64,000 bases of DNA from Leptotrichia buccalis C-1013-b (GCF_000023905.1 NC_013192.1:1612001-1676000); one strand, 5' to 3'; shown: positions 44,564-53,889, counted from the stretch's first letter. Notes: a model not told the origin generated them from the sequence alone. Program-made: numbers and translations.

Positions 44564-46675
44564 GTGGAAAATGTATTGCGTGAATTTGTAGAAAAATTTA
44601 TTAATGAATATTCAAAGGAGAAAAACAAATCTCTTAGTAACAAAGATTTAGGAGATTTTATAAGAAAAGAGGTTCCTGAAAAAATTTTTAAGACAGGTAT
44701 TATAAAAAAAGAGGAATATATTGTGAAAGGCAGTGTTGGACAAGGAAATTCGGCTGCTGTACCTTGGGTTGCTATTTATGATCGAAAAATAACTACTTCT
44801 GTACAAAAAGGGGAATACATTGTATATTTACTTTCAGAAAAGGACAAAACACTTTATTTAACTTTTAATCAAGGATGTACTGAACTCAAAAAACAATATC
44901 ATAATAAAACTGAAACTATTAAAAAATTAAAAGAGAATAGTAGTTTTATTCAAGAAAAAATCGAATCAAGAGGATTTTCTAAAGAAAATATAAAATTACT
45001 GTGTCAAAAAACAACATCTGAAATACCTGAAATGTATGAGGCAGGTTGTATTTTTTCGAAAGCCTATAATATTCAAAATTTACCTGAAGAGTTTGAATTA
45101 AGGGAAGATTTGAAAAATATGATAGATATTTATAAAGAATTTGTTTCTTTAAAAAATTCTATATCAAAAAATAAACTAGATAATGAAAGAGGCGGTAAAA
45201 ATATGAAGAATAGTAGTTTGAATACAATCTTATATGGTCCTCCAGGAACTGGAAAAACTTATAACACTGTCAATTACGCAGTGGCAATATGCGAAAGTAA
45301 AAATATTGAAGATGTGCAATCTGAAGAGTATGAAAAAGTATTGCATAGATATAATGAATTGAAAAAAGAAGGTCGAATTGCATTTACTACATTTCATCAA
45401 TCTTACGGATATGAGGAATTTATTGAAGGTATCAGTCCAATAATTGTTGAAGACAATAATGATGATAGTTCTGGAAATATAGAGTATAAAATAAAATCTG
45501 GAATTTTTAAATCTTTCTGTGAAGAAACAGAAAAAATAACAATAAAAAATGATAAATTTTTTATTGATAAAGATGCAACAATTTGGAAAGTTACAGTTGG
45601 ATCTAAAGTACAAAATGATTGTTTTGTAAATAATTATATTAGGATAGGCTTTGGAATTCATGATAAAGGTGCAAAAGAATTTGTAAACCAAATAAATGAA
45701 GGTGATATTATTATTACAACAGATGGTAATAGAAAGAATATTAGAGGTATTGCAATAGCTACTTCAGACGAAGCTTATAAACTTGAAAATACTGAATCAG
45801 ATAGTACTACTAGAGATGTAATTTGGCTTGTTCGTGATATAAACGATGATGTGACAATTTTAAATGGAAATAAGTGGTTGCAGAGAAAGACTGTATCAAG
45901 ATTACCAAACATGAACATCAAGGATTTGATGGAATTTGCAATCAAAAAAAATGTTGAATTGAAGGAAACTCATATTGAAAAAAATAATGGATCTTATGTA
46001 TTTATTATAGATGAAATTAACAGAGGTAATATTTCTAAAATTTTTGGTGAATTGATTACTCTTATTGAAAATACCAAACGTAAAGGAATGATTGAAGAGA
46101 TGTCAACAATTCTTCCTTACTCTGGCAATCTTTTTAGTGTGCCTTCTAATGTTTATATTTTAGGAACAATGAATACTGCCGATCGTTCAATCGCTCTTAT
46201 GGATACAGCTCTTCGTAGAAGATTTCAGTTTGTTGAAATGATCCCAGATACGAAAGTCCTCAGAGATATTGGTGCTGATAAGGTTGATGATCTTGATGTT
46301 GCTGCTATGTTGGAAAAAATTAACGAACGTATTACATTCCTTTATGATAGAGAGCATACAATTGGACATGCATTTTTTACCAAGCTTAAGGATGATCCAA
46401 CAATCGAGACATTAGCTTCTATTTTTGAAAAATCTATAATTCCACTTTTACAAGAATATTTCTATGAAGATTATCAAAAAATACAGTTAGTTTTAGGTGA
46501 TAATGGCAAAGTAGATGCTTCAACAAAATTTATTAAAGATGAAGAAGTAAAAGTGAAGAATATATTTAAGGAGAATAAGGAGAATGCTGTTGATGTTGTA
46601 GATCTTCCAGAGAAGAAATATACTATTAATAAAGAAGCTTTTCTTAATATTGAAAGTTATAAACAGATTCTTTAG
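44564..46675 (+). CDS. mcrB: McrB-type AAA+ GTPase with DUF3578-like N-terminus and internal insert
   Basis: A 703-residue motor subunit of a modification-dependent restriction system, starting at GTG behind GGAG. Residues 1-190 resemble the MrcB/DUF3578 specificity domain (VKGSVGQGNSAAVPWVAIYD). The AAA+ module has Walker A YGPPGTGKT (224-232), then an inserted block of about 140 residues (325-465, with IWKVTVGSKVQND and INEGDIIITTDGNRKNIRGI) resembling a small beta-barrel/EVE-like fold, then Walker B FIIDEINRGN (480-489) and the McrB signature GTMNTADRSIALMDTALRRRF. It pairs with mcrC 14 bases downstream. The insert's role is inferred to be a second modified-base reader. Confidence 0.93.
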   Translation: MENVLREFVEKFINEYSKEKNKSLSNKDLGDFIRKEVPEKIFKTGIIKKEEYIVKGSVGQGNSAAVPWVAIYDRKITTSVQKGEYIVYLLSEKDKTLYLTFNQGCTELKKQYHNKTETIKKLKENSSFIQEKIESRGFSKENIKLLCQKTTSEIPEMYEAGCIFSKAYNIQNLPEEFELREDLKNMIDIYKEFVSLKNSISKNKLDNERGGKNMKNSSLNTILYGPPGTGKTYNTVNYAVAICESKNIEDVQSEEYEKVLHRYNELKKEGRIAFTTFHQSYGYEEFIEGISPIIVEDNNDDSSGNIEYKIKSGIFKSFCEETEKITIKNDKFFIDKDATIWKVTVGSKVQNDCFVNNYIRIGFGIHDKGAKEFVNQINEGDIIITTDGNRKNIRGIAIATSDEAYKLENTESDSTTRDVIWLVRDINDDVTILNGNKWLQRKTVSRLPNMNIKDLMEFAIKKNVELKETHIEKNNGSYVFIIDEINRGNISKIFGELITLIENTKRKGMIEEMSTILPYSGNLFSVPSNVYILGTMNTADRSIALMDTALRRRFQFVEMIPDTKVLRDIGADKVDDLDVAAMLEKINERITFLYDREHTIGHAFFTKLKDDPTIETLASIFEKSIIPLLQEYFYEDYQKIQLVLGDNGKVDASTKFIKDEEVKVKNIFKENKENAVDVVDLPEKKYTINKEAFLNIESYKQIL

Positions 46676-46689
46676 AAAGCGGTAATTTA

Positions 46690-47988
46690 ATGAATAAATT
46701 TTTAGAAGTAAAAGAGTTTGATATAATCACTGGAAATCCTAATTTTAAAAATGATGAAAAATACAAATATTTAGATACTGTAGCTTTTGAAAATCTAATT
46801 GAATTTATTCATCAATTTACTGCAAATGAAGAAGTTGCAGATGTACTTGATTTCATGAGAATTTCATATAAACGTAATATTGGGAATATTGTGTCAATTA
46901 AAAACTATGTAGGGTTAATTCAAATGAAAAATGGATATCAAATACAAATTCTTCCTAAAATAAGTTTTACAAATAGTGATGATTCAGAAAATAGGAATAC
47001 TAAAAAAATTTTTCTCAATATGTTAAGAAGTATGAGAGATTTTCCAAGTAAAGTATTTAATAACTCCAATATTCAAGTTGAGCGTATGAATCTTTATGAA
47101 ATATTTATTAATATGTATTTACAAGAAATAAGGCGATTAATAAAAATAGGAATTAAATCAGATTATATTTTCAAAGAAGATAATTTAAACTATTATAAAG
47201 GGAAGTTATTGACATCGCAGCATTTTAAAATAAACTTAGTACATAAAGAACGTTTTTATGTTGCCTATGATGAATTTAATCCTAATAGAGTTGAAAATAA
47301 GTTAATTAAGGCTACATTGTTAAAATTACAAAAACTTACAACAAGTGCAGAAAATTCAAAAGAAATAAGGCAGTTATTAGTTTTTTTTGAAATAATAGAT
47401 GCTTCAATGAATTATACAGCCGACTTTTCAAAGGTTAGAATAAATAGAAGTAATAGGGATTATGAAATGATTATGCAATGGTCAAAAGTATTTTTACTAA
47501 ATAAATCTTTTACAACTTTTTCTGGAAATAATAATTCTAGAGCATTATTATTTTCAATGGAAAAAGTATATGAAAGTTATGTAGCTAAACATTTGAAAAA
47601 AATACTAGGGGAAGACGGTTGGAATGTATCAAGTCAAGATAGAGGTTACTATTTATTTACTAAACCAAGACTACAATTCGCTTTAATACCTGATATTGTT
47701 TGCAAGCGTGGAGAACGAACTATTATTATGGATACCAAATGGAAGAAACTCGTTAATAACGAACGTATTAATTACGGTATTTCTCAAAGTGATATGTATC
47801 AAATGTATGCTTATTCAAAAAAATATAAAGCCTCAGAAATATGGCTTTTATACCCTTTGAATGATGAAATGAAAGAACATTCAGAAATTTCATTTAATTC
47901 GGGTGATGGAACAACTGTAAATATTTATTTTGTAGATTTGGAAAATATTGAAAGCTCGCTAGAAGTTTTGAGAGACAAGATTAGGTAA
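46690..47988 (+). CDS. mcrC: McrC-family endonuclease subunit
   Basis: A 432-residue nuclease partner of McrB. The N-terminal part has the McrC pattern (YVGLIQMKNGYQIQILPKIS); the C-terminal part carries a PD-(D/E)xK site, seen as LIPDIVCKRGERTIIMDTKWK, with the Asp, Asp and Lys in the right spacing. SDMYQMYAYSKKYKASEIWL follows. It cuts DNA when McrB translocates from a modified site. It lies 14 bases after mcrB and is the last gene of that unit. Confidence 0.94.
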   Translation: MNKFLEVKEFDIITGNPNFKNDEKYKYLDTVAFENLIEFIHQFTANEEVADVLDFMRISYKRNIGNIVSIKNYVGLIQMKNGYQIQILPKISFTNSDDSENRNTKKIFLNMLRSMRDFPSKVFNNSNIQVERMNLYEIFINMYLQEIRRLIKIGIKSDYIFKEDNLNYYKGKLLTSQHFKINLVHKERFYVAYDEFNPNRVENKLIKATLLKLQKLTTSAENSKEIRQLLVFFEIIDASMNYTADFSKVRINRSNRDYEMIMQWSKVFLLNKSFTTFSGNNNSRALLFSMEKVYESYVAKHLKKILGEDGWNVSSQDRGYYLFTKPRLQFALIPDIVCKRGERTIIMDTKWKKLVNNERINYGISQSDMYQMYAYSKKYKASEIWLLYPLNDEMKEHSEISFNSGDGTTVNIYFVDLENIESSLEVLRDKIR

Positions 47989-48177
47989 TTTTAAATTTAT
48001 ATAAGCAAAAGATAAATTTACAGAGACATTACGATAGAATTTAACGAGAAGATGTTTTTGATTAAGTTAATCATCTGTTCAATCTGAACTCTGTGTCTAT
48101 AAAGTTTTTTCTGATGTAAAGAAAAAAATATATTGGAATAAAAAAATAAAAAAATCAAGAAAAGGAAGTTGATATTT

Positions 48178-48765
48178 ATGAAAATATACACAAAATATGG
48201 TGATGAAGGTTTTACAAGACTTGCTGGAGGAGAACGTGTGAGCAAGACTCATGTGAGAGTGGAAGCGTATGGAACAATGGATGAAGTTTGTTCACTGCTT
48301 GGAGTTATTGTGGCAGAAATTCGTGAAGATGAAAAATTAAATAGCGTGCTTGGGGAAATTCGGGAAGAATGTGAAAATATACAGCAGCAGCTTTTTGACT
48401 GTGGAAGTGATTTAGCAGTACCTGAAGGGATACGAGAATACAAGCAGCAGATTGGTGATGTAGAGTGGCTTGAGCAGAGAATGGATGAATATATTCCGTT
48501 GCTGCCTAGATTAGAATGTTTTATAATTCCGGGAGGAAGTAAAATTTCGAGCTTGTTTCATATGATGCGTACAAGTGTGCGTAATTTGGAGCGAAAGATG
48601 ATAGCCGTAATTGAAGCAGATGAAGGAATAAATAAAATTGGACTTCAGTATATAAATAGACTTTCGGACTATTTTTTCGTAGTAGCTTGTCTTGTAAATT
48701 TGAAATTGGGATTTAGTGAAACAGTATATAAAAAAAGTGCTAAAATTTTTAGAAATAATAAATAA
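48178..48765 (+). CDS. Corrinoid adenosyltransferase (PduO/MMAB type)
   Basis: A 195-residue ATP:cob(I)alamin adenosyltransferase. The ATG at 48178 (MKIYTKYGDEGFTRLAGGERV) is chosen over an upstream TTG because AAGGAAGTTG lies at a better distance. It continues with the family motifs EAYGTMDEVCSLLG, FDCGSDLAVP, FIIPGGSK, MRTSVRNLERKM and INRLSDYFFVVA, covering the ATP and corrinoid sites. It makes adenosylcobalamin. No cobalamin-dependent enzyme or riboswitch is adjacent. A TGATTAA/TTAATCA palindrome in the preceding gap is unexplained. Confidence 0.93.
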   Translation: MKIYTKYGDEGFTRLAGGERVSKTHVRVEAYGTMDEVCSLLGVIVAEIREDEKLNSVLGEIREECENIQQQLFDCGSDLAVPEGIREYKQQIGDVEWLEQRMDEYIPLLPRLECFIIPGGSKISSLFHMMRTSVRNLERKMIAVIEADEGINKIGLQYINRLSDYFFVVACLVNLKLGFSETVYKKSAKIFRNNK

Positions 48766-48848
48766 TATATATTTAAAATTTTTTAAGATTATTTGAATAT
48801 TTCTAAAAGGGCTTTTTTAAAAAATATAAGGACAAGGAGCAGAATTAA

Positions 48849-49652
48849 ATGAAATTAGGAATTATTGGAGCAGGAAATATGGGAAGCTCTATATTGAAAG
48901 GCGTTACATCTTCAAACTTTCTTGAAAATAAAAATATAGCTATTTTTGATTTAAACAAGGAAAAAATTGAAGAATTATCAAAAGAGTATGGAGTAAAAAA
49001 AGCAGAAAATGAAAACGAACTTGCAAATAAAAGTGACATTCTCATTCTTTCTGTAAAACCAAATATTGTTCCAAAAGTACTGGATAAAATAAAAGATGAT
49101 TTGTCGGAAAAAACGATTGTTTTATCAATTGCTGCTGGAATTAGCATTGATTTTATTGAAAATATTATTGGAACTGACAAAAAAGTTATTAGAACTATGC
49201 CAAACACACCTGCTCAAGTGATGGAAGGAATGACCGCAGTTTCTTTTAATCAGAACATTCAGGAAAATGAAAAAAGTATGATTTTTAAATTGTTGAATAG
49301 TTTTGGAAAAAGTATTGAAATTGAGGAAAAGCTTATGCATGCCTATACTGGAATTAGCGGTTCTTTACCAGCGTATGTTTATGTATTTATGGAGGCTCTT
49401 TCGGATGGTGGGGTACTGGAAGGGATGCCAAGAGACAAGGCTTACGAAATCATTGCTCAAACAGTTTTGGGCTCAGCTAAAATGATGCTTGAAACAAAAA
49501 AACATCCAGGAATTTTAAAAGATGAGGTAACTTCTCCAGGAGGAACTACAATTGCCGCCTTGAAAGTACTGGAAGATGGTAAATTTAGAGGAACGGTGAT
49601 GGAAGCTGTCAAGGCTTGTACGGAAAAATCAAAGGAAATGGCAGGGGAGTGA
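48849..49652 (+). CDS. proC: Pyrroline-5-carboxylate reductase
   Basis: A 267-residue NAD(P)H-dependent reductase giving proline. It opens MKLGIIGAGNMGSSILKG, the dinucleotide fold, and carries LSVKPNIVPKVLD, VIRTMPNTPAQVMEGMTAVS, HAYTGISGSLPAYVYVFMEAL and DEVTSPGGTTIAALKVLE, the family signature. Length is standard. AAGGAGCAG precedes the ATG. It is followed by a palindromic terminator-like element. Confidence 0.97.
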   Translation: MKLGIIGAGNMGSSILKGVTSSNFLENKNIAIFDLNKEKIEELSKEYGVKKAENENELANKSDILILSVKPNIVPKVLDKIKDDLSEKTIVLSIAAGISIDFIENIIGTDKKVIRTMPNTPAQVMEGMTAVSFNQNIQENEKSMIFKLLNSFGKSIEIEEKLMHAYTGISGSLPAYVYVFMEALSDGGVLEGMPRDKAYEIIAQTVLGSAKMMLETKKHPGILKDEVTSPGGTTIAALKVLEDGKFRGTVMEAVKACTEKSKEMAGE

Positions 49653-49658
49653 AAAAAT

Positions 49659-49712
49659 GAACTGTACCCAAAATCTTGGACATAAACAAGACTGAGGTGC
49701 AGTTTTTTTATT
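49659..49712 (+). terminator. Palindromic terminator-like element after proC
   Basis: AACTGTACC (49660-49668) pairs with GGTGCAGTT (49696-49704), with a second inner pairing TCTTG/CAAGA, and a T7 run follows. It works as a terminator, but its outer sequence resembles the ends of IS150-group elements, so it may be a domesticated insertion-sequence remnant. Confidence 0.65.
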
Positions 49713-49803
49713 AGAAAAATTTGAGAAAATATCAATTTTAATATTGAAAAGCTGTATTTATACATATGTGGAATAATTTTAAAATTTATTTTTCATTTTG
49801 CTC

Positions 49804-49831
49804 TTGTTTTTTCAAAAAAATGAGGTATACT
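49804..49831 (+). promoter_or_regulatory. Ribokinase promoter
   Basis: TTGTTT (49804-49809), 16-base spacer, TATACT (49826-49831). A LacI-type operator lies just downstream at 49847-49862, where a repressor would block transcription. Confidence 0.65.
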
Positions 49832-49846
49832 CATAATAACAAAGTT

Positions 49847-49862
49847 ATGTAAGCGGTTACAT
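49847..49862. promoter_or_regulatory. LacI-type operator (site 1)
   Basis: ATGTAAGCGGTTACAT is a near-perfect 16-base palindrome (7 of 8 pairs) with the central GC/CG typical of LacI-family operators. It repeats at 50826-50841 with 14 of 16 bases identical. Confidence 0.75.
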
Positions 49863-49888
49863 TTTAAAAGTTAAATGGAGGTGATAAA

Positions 49889-50806
49889 ATGAAAAAAGCA
49901 CTTGTAATTGGAAGTTTAAATATGGATATGACTGTAAAGGTGGAAAAATTGCCTAAACTAGGAGAAACGATTTTTGGAAATGAATTTTATGAAAGTTGTG
50001 GAGGAAAAGGTGCGAATCAGGCTGTTGCAGTAGCTAAACTTGGAATGAAAACTGAAATGATAGGAATGGTAGGAAAGGATAGTCAAGGAGAGAAGTTGAT
50101 TCAGAACTTAGTTGATAATGGAGTTAAAGCTGATAATGTCATTAAAAGTGATGAATTAACAGGAAGAGCTATAATAACAGTAGATAAAAATGGTGATAAT
50201 AATATCATTGTTATTGCAGGAAGTAATTTTAAAATTACAGAAAAAGATATTCAGAATAAAGTAAATGTAATAGCAGAAAATGATGTAGTAATTCTACAAA
50301 ATGAAATTCCACTTTCTGTAGTTGAATTTTGTCTTCTGAAAGCTAAGGAACTTGGAAAAATTACAGTATTTAATCCGGCTCCCGCAACAAAATTAAATGA
50401 TAGAATTTTTCATAACACAGATTATTTAATACTTAACGAAACCGAAATGGAAGAAATATTTGAAATAAAAATTTCCGATGAAGGATATGCTGAAAAAATA
50501 CTTCATAAAAAAGAAGAACACGGAATAAAAAATATTATTCTTACGTTAGGTGAAAAAGGCTGTGTCTATTTTGATAAAAATAATGATATCAATAAGTATG
50601 AAGCATATAAGGTAAAAGCAATAGATACAACTGCAGCAGGAGATTCCTTTATTGGAGCATTTGCCATGAAAATATGTGAATGCGGAGATACAGGTGAAGC
50701 AATAAAATATGCAACAGCAGTTTCAGCAATAGTTGTGACAAGGCAGGGTGCACAGAGTTCAATTCCTACAAAAGATGAAATAAAAGATTTTTTGAGAAAA
50801 AATTGA
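49889..50806 (+). CDS. rbsK: Ribokinase (PfkB family)
   Basis: A 305-residue sugar kinase phosphorylating D-ribose at C5. It has the first PfkB signature in GGKGANQAVAVAKLG, GMVGKDSQGE, ILTLGEKGCVYFD and the catalytic IDTTAAGDSFIGAFA. Motif set and length are those of ribokinase rather than fructokinase. The gene stands upstream of the nucleoside hydrolase, which releases ribose, and a LacI regulator, forming a salvage pathway from nucleoside to ribose 5-phosphate. Confidence 0.93.
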   Translation: MKKALVIGSLNMDMTVKVEKLPKLGETIFGNEFYESCGGKGANQAVAVAKLGMKTEMIGMVGKDSQGEKLIQNLVDNGVKADNVIKSDELTGRAIITVDKNGDNNIIVIAGSNFKITEKDIQNKVNVIAENDVVILQNEIPLSVVEFCLLKAKELGKITVFNPAPATKLNDRIFHNTDYLILNETEMEEIFEIKISDEGYAEKILHKKEEHGIKNIILTLGEKGCVYFDKNNDINKYEAYKVKAIDTTAAGDSFIGAFAMKICECGDTGEAIKYATAVSAIVVTRQGAQSSIPTKDEIKDFLRKN

Positions 50807-50825
50807 GAAAAAATTAAAAGAAGAA

Positions 50826-50841
50826 ATATAAGCGATTACAT
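50826..50841. promoter_or_regulatory. LacI-type operator (site 2)
   Basis: ATATAAGCGATTACAT lies between the ribokinase and nucleoside hydrolase genes and closely matches site 1, so both promoters are probably under the LacI regulator at 51922. Confidence 0.65.
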
Positions 50842-50931
50842 AAAAAGAAATAATCCTTAATTGAAACTTTAATATTAAGTATTTATAATTGAAAAAAATA
50901 AAAAAATTAAGACAAAGTAGGAGTAGAGAAA

Positions 50932-51870
50932 ATGAAAAAGGAAAAAATAATTTTGGATTGTGATCCTGGGCATGATGATGCCGTAGCAATAATGCTAGCT
51001 GGAATAAATCCCAAAATTGAATTGTTAGGAATTACAGTTGTTGCAGGAAATCAGAAACTTGAAAAGACAGTAAACAATGCTCTTAAAATTTGTAATCATT
51101 TGAATTTGAATATTCCCATCTATGCTGGAATGTCAAAACCGATGGTAAGAGAACAATTGACAGCTGGCAATATACATGGAAAAACGGGATTAGATGGTCC
51201 TAAATTTGACGAATTAAAAATAAAAGCTGAAGATAAACATGCAGTAAATTTTATTATAGATACTTTAATGAATTCAGATGAGAAAATAACGCTTGTTCCT
51301 ATAGGACCATTAACTAATATTGGAATGGCAATGAGATTTGAGCCTAAAATAATAGAAAAAATTAATAGGATAGTATTAATGGGCGGTTCGTATCAGCTAG
51401 GAAATACGACACCAGCAGCAGAATTTAACATTCTTGCAGACCCTGAAGCGGCACATATTGTATTTACTTCAGGAGTAAAACTGGTAATGATGGGACTAGA
51501 TTTAACAAGGCAGGCTTTGGCAACTAAGGAAGTAGTGGACAAAATAAGAACGCTGAATAACAAAGCATCAAGAGTATTTGTAGAGTCAATGGAATTTTTT
51601 ACGTCTGCTCAGAAAAATATCTTCGGTTTGAATGCCCCTCCTGTTCATGATCCTACTACTATTGCTTATATAATTGATCCTGAATGCATAGAAGTTAAAC
51701 CCATGTTCTGTGAAATCGAACTTTGGAGTGAAAAATCGTATGGCAGAACAATATGTGATTATTTTGGGATACTCAAGAAAGAACCAAATGTTGATGTAGC
51801 AGTAAAACTTGATTTTGACAGATTCTGGAATCTTGTTTACGAAAATTTCAAATTATACGATAATCTCTAA
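50932..51870 (+). CDS. Nucleoside hydrolase (IUNH family)
   Basis: A 312-residue ribonucleoside hydrolase cleaving nucleosides to base and ribose. It has the calcium-site motif DCDPGHDDAVAI near the N-terminus, VAGNQKLEKTVNNAL, VLMGGSYQLGNTTPAAEFN with NIL, and PPVHDPTTIAYI holding the catalytic histidine region. The length fits RihA/RihB. It is pyrimidine- or purine-specific by unknown degree. No signal peptide is present, so it works on imported nucleosides. Confidence 0.93.
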   Translation: MKKEKIILDCDPGHDDAVAIMLAGINPKIELLGITVVAGNQKLEKTVNNALKICNHLNLNIPIYAGMSKPMVREQLTAGNIHGKTGLDGPKFDELKIKAEDKHAVNFIIDTLMNSDEKITLVPIGPLTNIGMAMRFEPKIIEKINRIVLMGGSYQLGNTTPAAEFNILADPEAAHIVFTSGVKLVMMGLDLTRQALATKEVVDKIRTLNNKASRVFVESMEFFTSAQKNIFGLNAPPVHDPTTIAYIIDPECIEVKPMFCEIELWSEKSYGRTICDYFGILKKEPNVDVAVKLDFDRFWNLVYENFKLYDNL

Positions 51871-51872
51871 TA

Positions 51873-51916
51873 CACCGTTAAAATGTAAAATAATATGAAA
51901 TAAAAATGAAACGGTG
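51873..51916 (+). promoter_or_regulatory. Inverted repeat enclosing the LacI-regulator ribosome-binding site
   Basis: CACCGTT (51873-51879) is complementary to AACGGTG (51910-51916), which forms part of the ribosome-binding site of the next gene. Pairing would hide that site. A DNA operator is an alternative reading. Confidence 0.4.
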
Positions 51917-51921
51917 GTATT

Positions 51922-52875
51922 ATGAAAATACAGGATATAGCGAGACTGGCAAATGTTTCTGTAGCAACTGTCTCAAGAGTAATCAATAATAATGACAATG
52001 TAAGAGAAGAAACAAAGGAAAGAATAAATCGGATTATAAAGGAAAATAATTATTATCCCAATGTAATTGCAAGAAATCTTTCTAAAAATGAAAATAATAC
52101 AATAGGAATAATAATTCCTGATATAAAAAATTTATATTTTGCAAGTATAATGGATGGAATAGTTAATGAAGCAAACAGACGAAACTTAAATATTATTCTA
52201 GGATGTTCAAATGAAAATTTTGAATTACAGGAAAAATATATAGAATTATTCATAGAGCAGAGAGTTAAAGGGATAATTATTGCAGTAACTCAAAATTCAT
52301 ATGATAAAATTGATTTTTTTGATCAGACATCTTCAAAAATACCATTAGTACTAATTGACAGAAAAATAGACAAACAGATGCCTGGAGTATTTTTTGAAAA
52401 TTTTCATTCAGTTTACAGAGTTATAGAAAAATTTATAAAATATGGAAAGAAAAAAATAGGATTTTTAGCGGGACCTCAAACTATAAGTACAGCAAAGGAA
52501 AGATTAGAGGGTTACAAAAAAGCCTTAAAAGATAATGGGATTAAGTATGATAAAAAATTAGTACTTTATGGAGATTTCACATTGGAAAGTGGGTATAATC
52601 TGGGAAAAGAAATTTTAAAAAGAGAAATAGATGCCATATATATTTCTAATAACTCAATGACATTAGGATTTTTAAAGGTTTTAAAAGAATTAAACATAAA
52701 TTCTGAAAACATAAAGATTGCAACTTTTGAAGATAATGAAATCATAAGATTTATTGATGAGAAAATAGTGTCTTATAATATGCCTTTTTCAGAATTAGCT
52801 AAAAAAAGTATAGAAATATTGGAATCACTGCTAAAAAATGATACTTCAGATACAACAGTTGAAATAAGCCTTTAA
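51922..52875 (+). CDS. LacI-family transcriptional regulator
   Basis: A 317-residue repressor. The N-terminal LacI helix-turn-helix is MKIQDIARLANVSVATVSRV with the hinge EENNYYPNVIARNLS-like region, followed by a sugar-binding domain (TIGIIIPDIKNLYFASIMDG; LSNNS-type ISNNSMTLGFLKVLKE). It is the third gene of the nucleoside-salvage cluster. Two matching operator palindromes in that cluster make it the likely local regulator, sensing ribose or a nucleoside. Confidence 0.93.
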   Translation: MKIQDIARLANVSVATVSRVINNNDNVREETKERINRIIKENNYYPNVIARNLSKNENNTIGIIIPDIKNLYFASIMDGIVNEANRRNLNIILGCSNENFELQEKYIELFIEQRVKGIIIAVTQNSYDKIDFFDQTSSKIPLVLIDRKIDKQMPGVFFENFHSVYRVIEKFIKYGKKKIGFLAGPQTISTAKERLEGYKKALKDNGIKYDKKLVLYGDFTLESGYNLGKEILKREIDAIYISNNSMTLGFLKVLKELNINSENIKIATFEDNEIIRFIDEKIVSYNMPFSELAKKSIEILESLLKNDTSDTTVEISL

Positions 52876-52978
52876 TAATAAAAAGGCTATCTCAGAATAA
52901 AAAAATATGAAAATTATATTTAATTTTTCATTTTTATAATGCAATCTAACTAAATATCAATACATTCAATAAATTTGG

Positions 52979-53023
52979 GGGCTGTCTCATAAAGATAATT
53001 TTGTGAAACAGCCTTTTTATTTA
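52979..53023 (+). terminator. Terminator after the nucleoside-salvage cluster
   Basis: GGCTGT (52980-52985) pairs with ACAGCC (53008-53013), with partial extension, and a T5 run follows. Confidence 0.75.
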
Positions 53024-53073
53024 TTAAACTGACGAAAGAATCAAAAATTTAAATTGAATCTAAAAAATTATGA

Positions 53074-53889
53074 TTACATAATCTGATATTTTTCTACATA
53101 TTTTAATTTATTATTTATCCAATATTCCAACTGGTTATTATTCTGATTTATTCGAAATTCAAGGCTACGTTTCGCTGTATCAACAAACAATGAGTTTTCT
53201 TTTTGATAAATTGACAAGTAATATTTTCCTTTTTTATCAACAGCAACCACTTTTCCATCCTGTATTGAAAAAGTATATTGAATACTCTTGTAACTACGAT
53301 TTGGAGACCAGACTATTTTCTTGTCATCAATTTTTTTTATGTAAAATGCTGAATTCATTGGAATTGCTAAATTTAACCAATTAAATCCTGTGCTATCAAT
53401 TCCGCCTGAAATTCCCTTATTTGCATAAGCAGTTATTTTGTACTCATCTTTATCTACATTTTTAACTCCTGCAAAGACTATTCCTAATGATTTTAACTCA
53501 GCTTTCTCCATATCCACGTTATCTTTATAATTTGAAAAAAAATCGTTTAGTGAATATTTTATAATTTTAGATTCATCAGTTATTTTTCCTTTTTTATTCA
53601 CTTTTATAATTTTAAAATCTTTTTGCAAAGTATCTGACAGAAATTCATAAACGTTTACTGCAGCATATCGAGAAGGCATAAAAGCCAAATAGTTTCCTAC
53701 ATTCAGCTGGACTGGATATTTATCTCCATCACCACTAATTATACCATAACTAATGTATGTTGGATTATTTGACATTCTATAGGAAAATGTTCCGAAATTG
53801 TTAAAATTTTCTTTATTTCCTGCATTTAACACAATTCCTATTAAAATATTTGTTAATAGAATAAATTTTAATAAAATATTTTTTTTCAT
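53074..53889 (-). CDS. Secreted protein of unknown function, 271 aa
   Basis: I do not recognise this protein. A signal peptide (MKKNILLKFILLTNILIGIVLNA) suggests export. The mature part has no repeats and few cysteines, with beta-rich patches such as KIVWSPNRSYKSIQYTFSIQ and KGKYYLSIYQKENSLF near the end and a charged GKITDESK section. AGGAG lies before the ATG. It stands downstream of the OmpA-like lipoprotein gene on the same strand, separated by a terminator, within the envelope-protein cluster. Confidence 0.8.
   Translation of the reverse strand: MKKNILLKFILLTNILIGIVLNAGNKENFNNFGTFSYRMSNNPTYISYGIISGDGDKYPVQLNVGNYLAFMPSRYAAVNVYEFLSDTLQKDFKIIKVNKKGKITDESKIIKYSLNDFFSNYKDNVDMEKAELKSLGIVFAGVKNVDKDEYKITAYANKGISGGIDSTGFNWLNLAIPMNSAFYIKKIDDKKIVWSPNRSYKSIQYTFSIQDGKVVAVDKKGKYYLSIYQKENSLFVDTAKRSLEFRINQNNNQLEYWINNKLKYVEKYQIM

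Noticed and set aside
48000-48177. Possible cobalamin riboswitch before the adenosyltransferase gene
   Set aside because: The gap has a TGATTAA/TTAATCA palindrome and a weak stem, but lacks the conserved B12-box and is too short for the full element.
52867-53023. Third MITE-like element after the LacI gene
   Set aside because: AAAAAGGCT ends recur inverted at both sides, but identity is only about 15 of 20, a hairpin and a plain terminator explain both parts, and no target duplication is seen.
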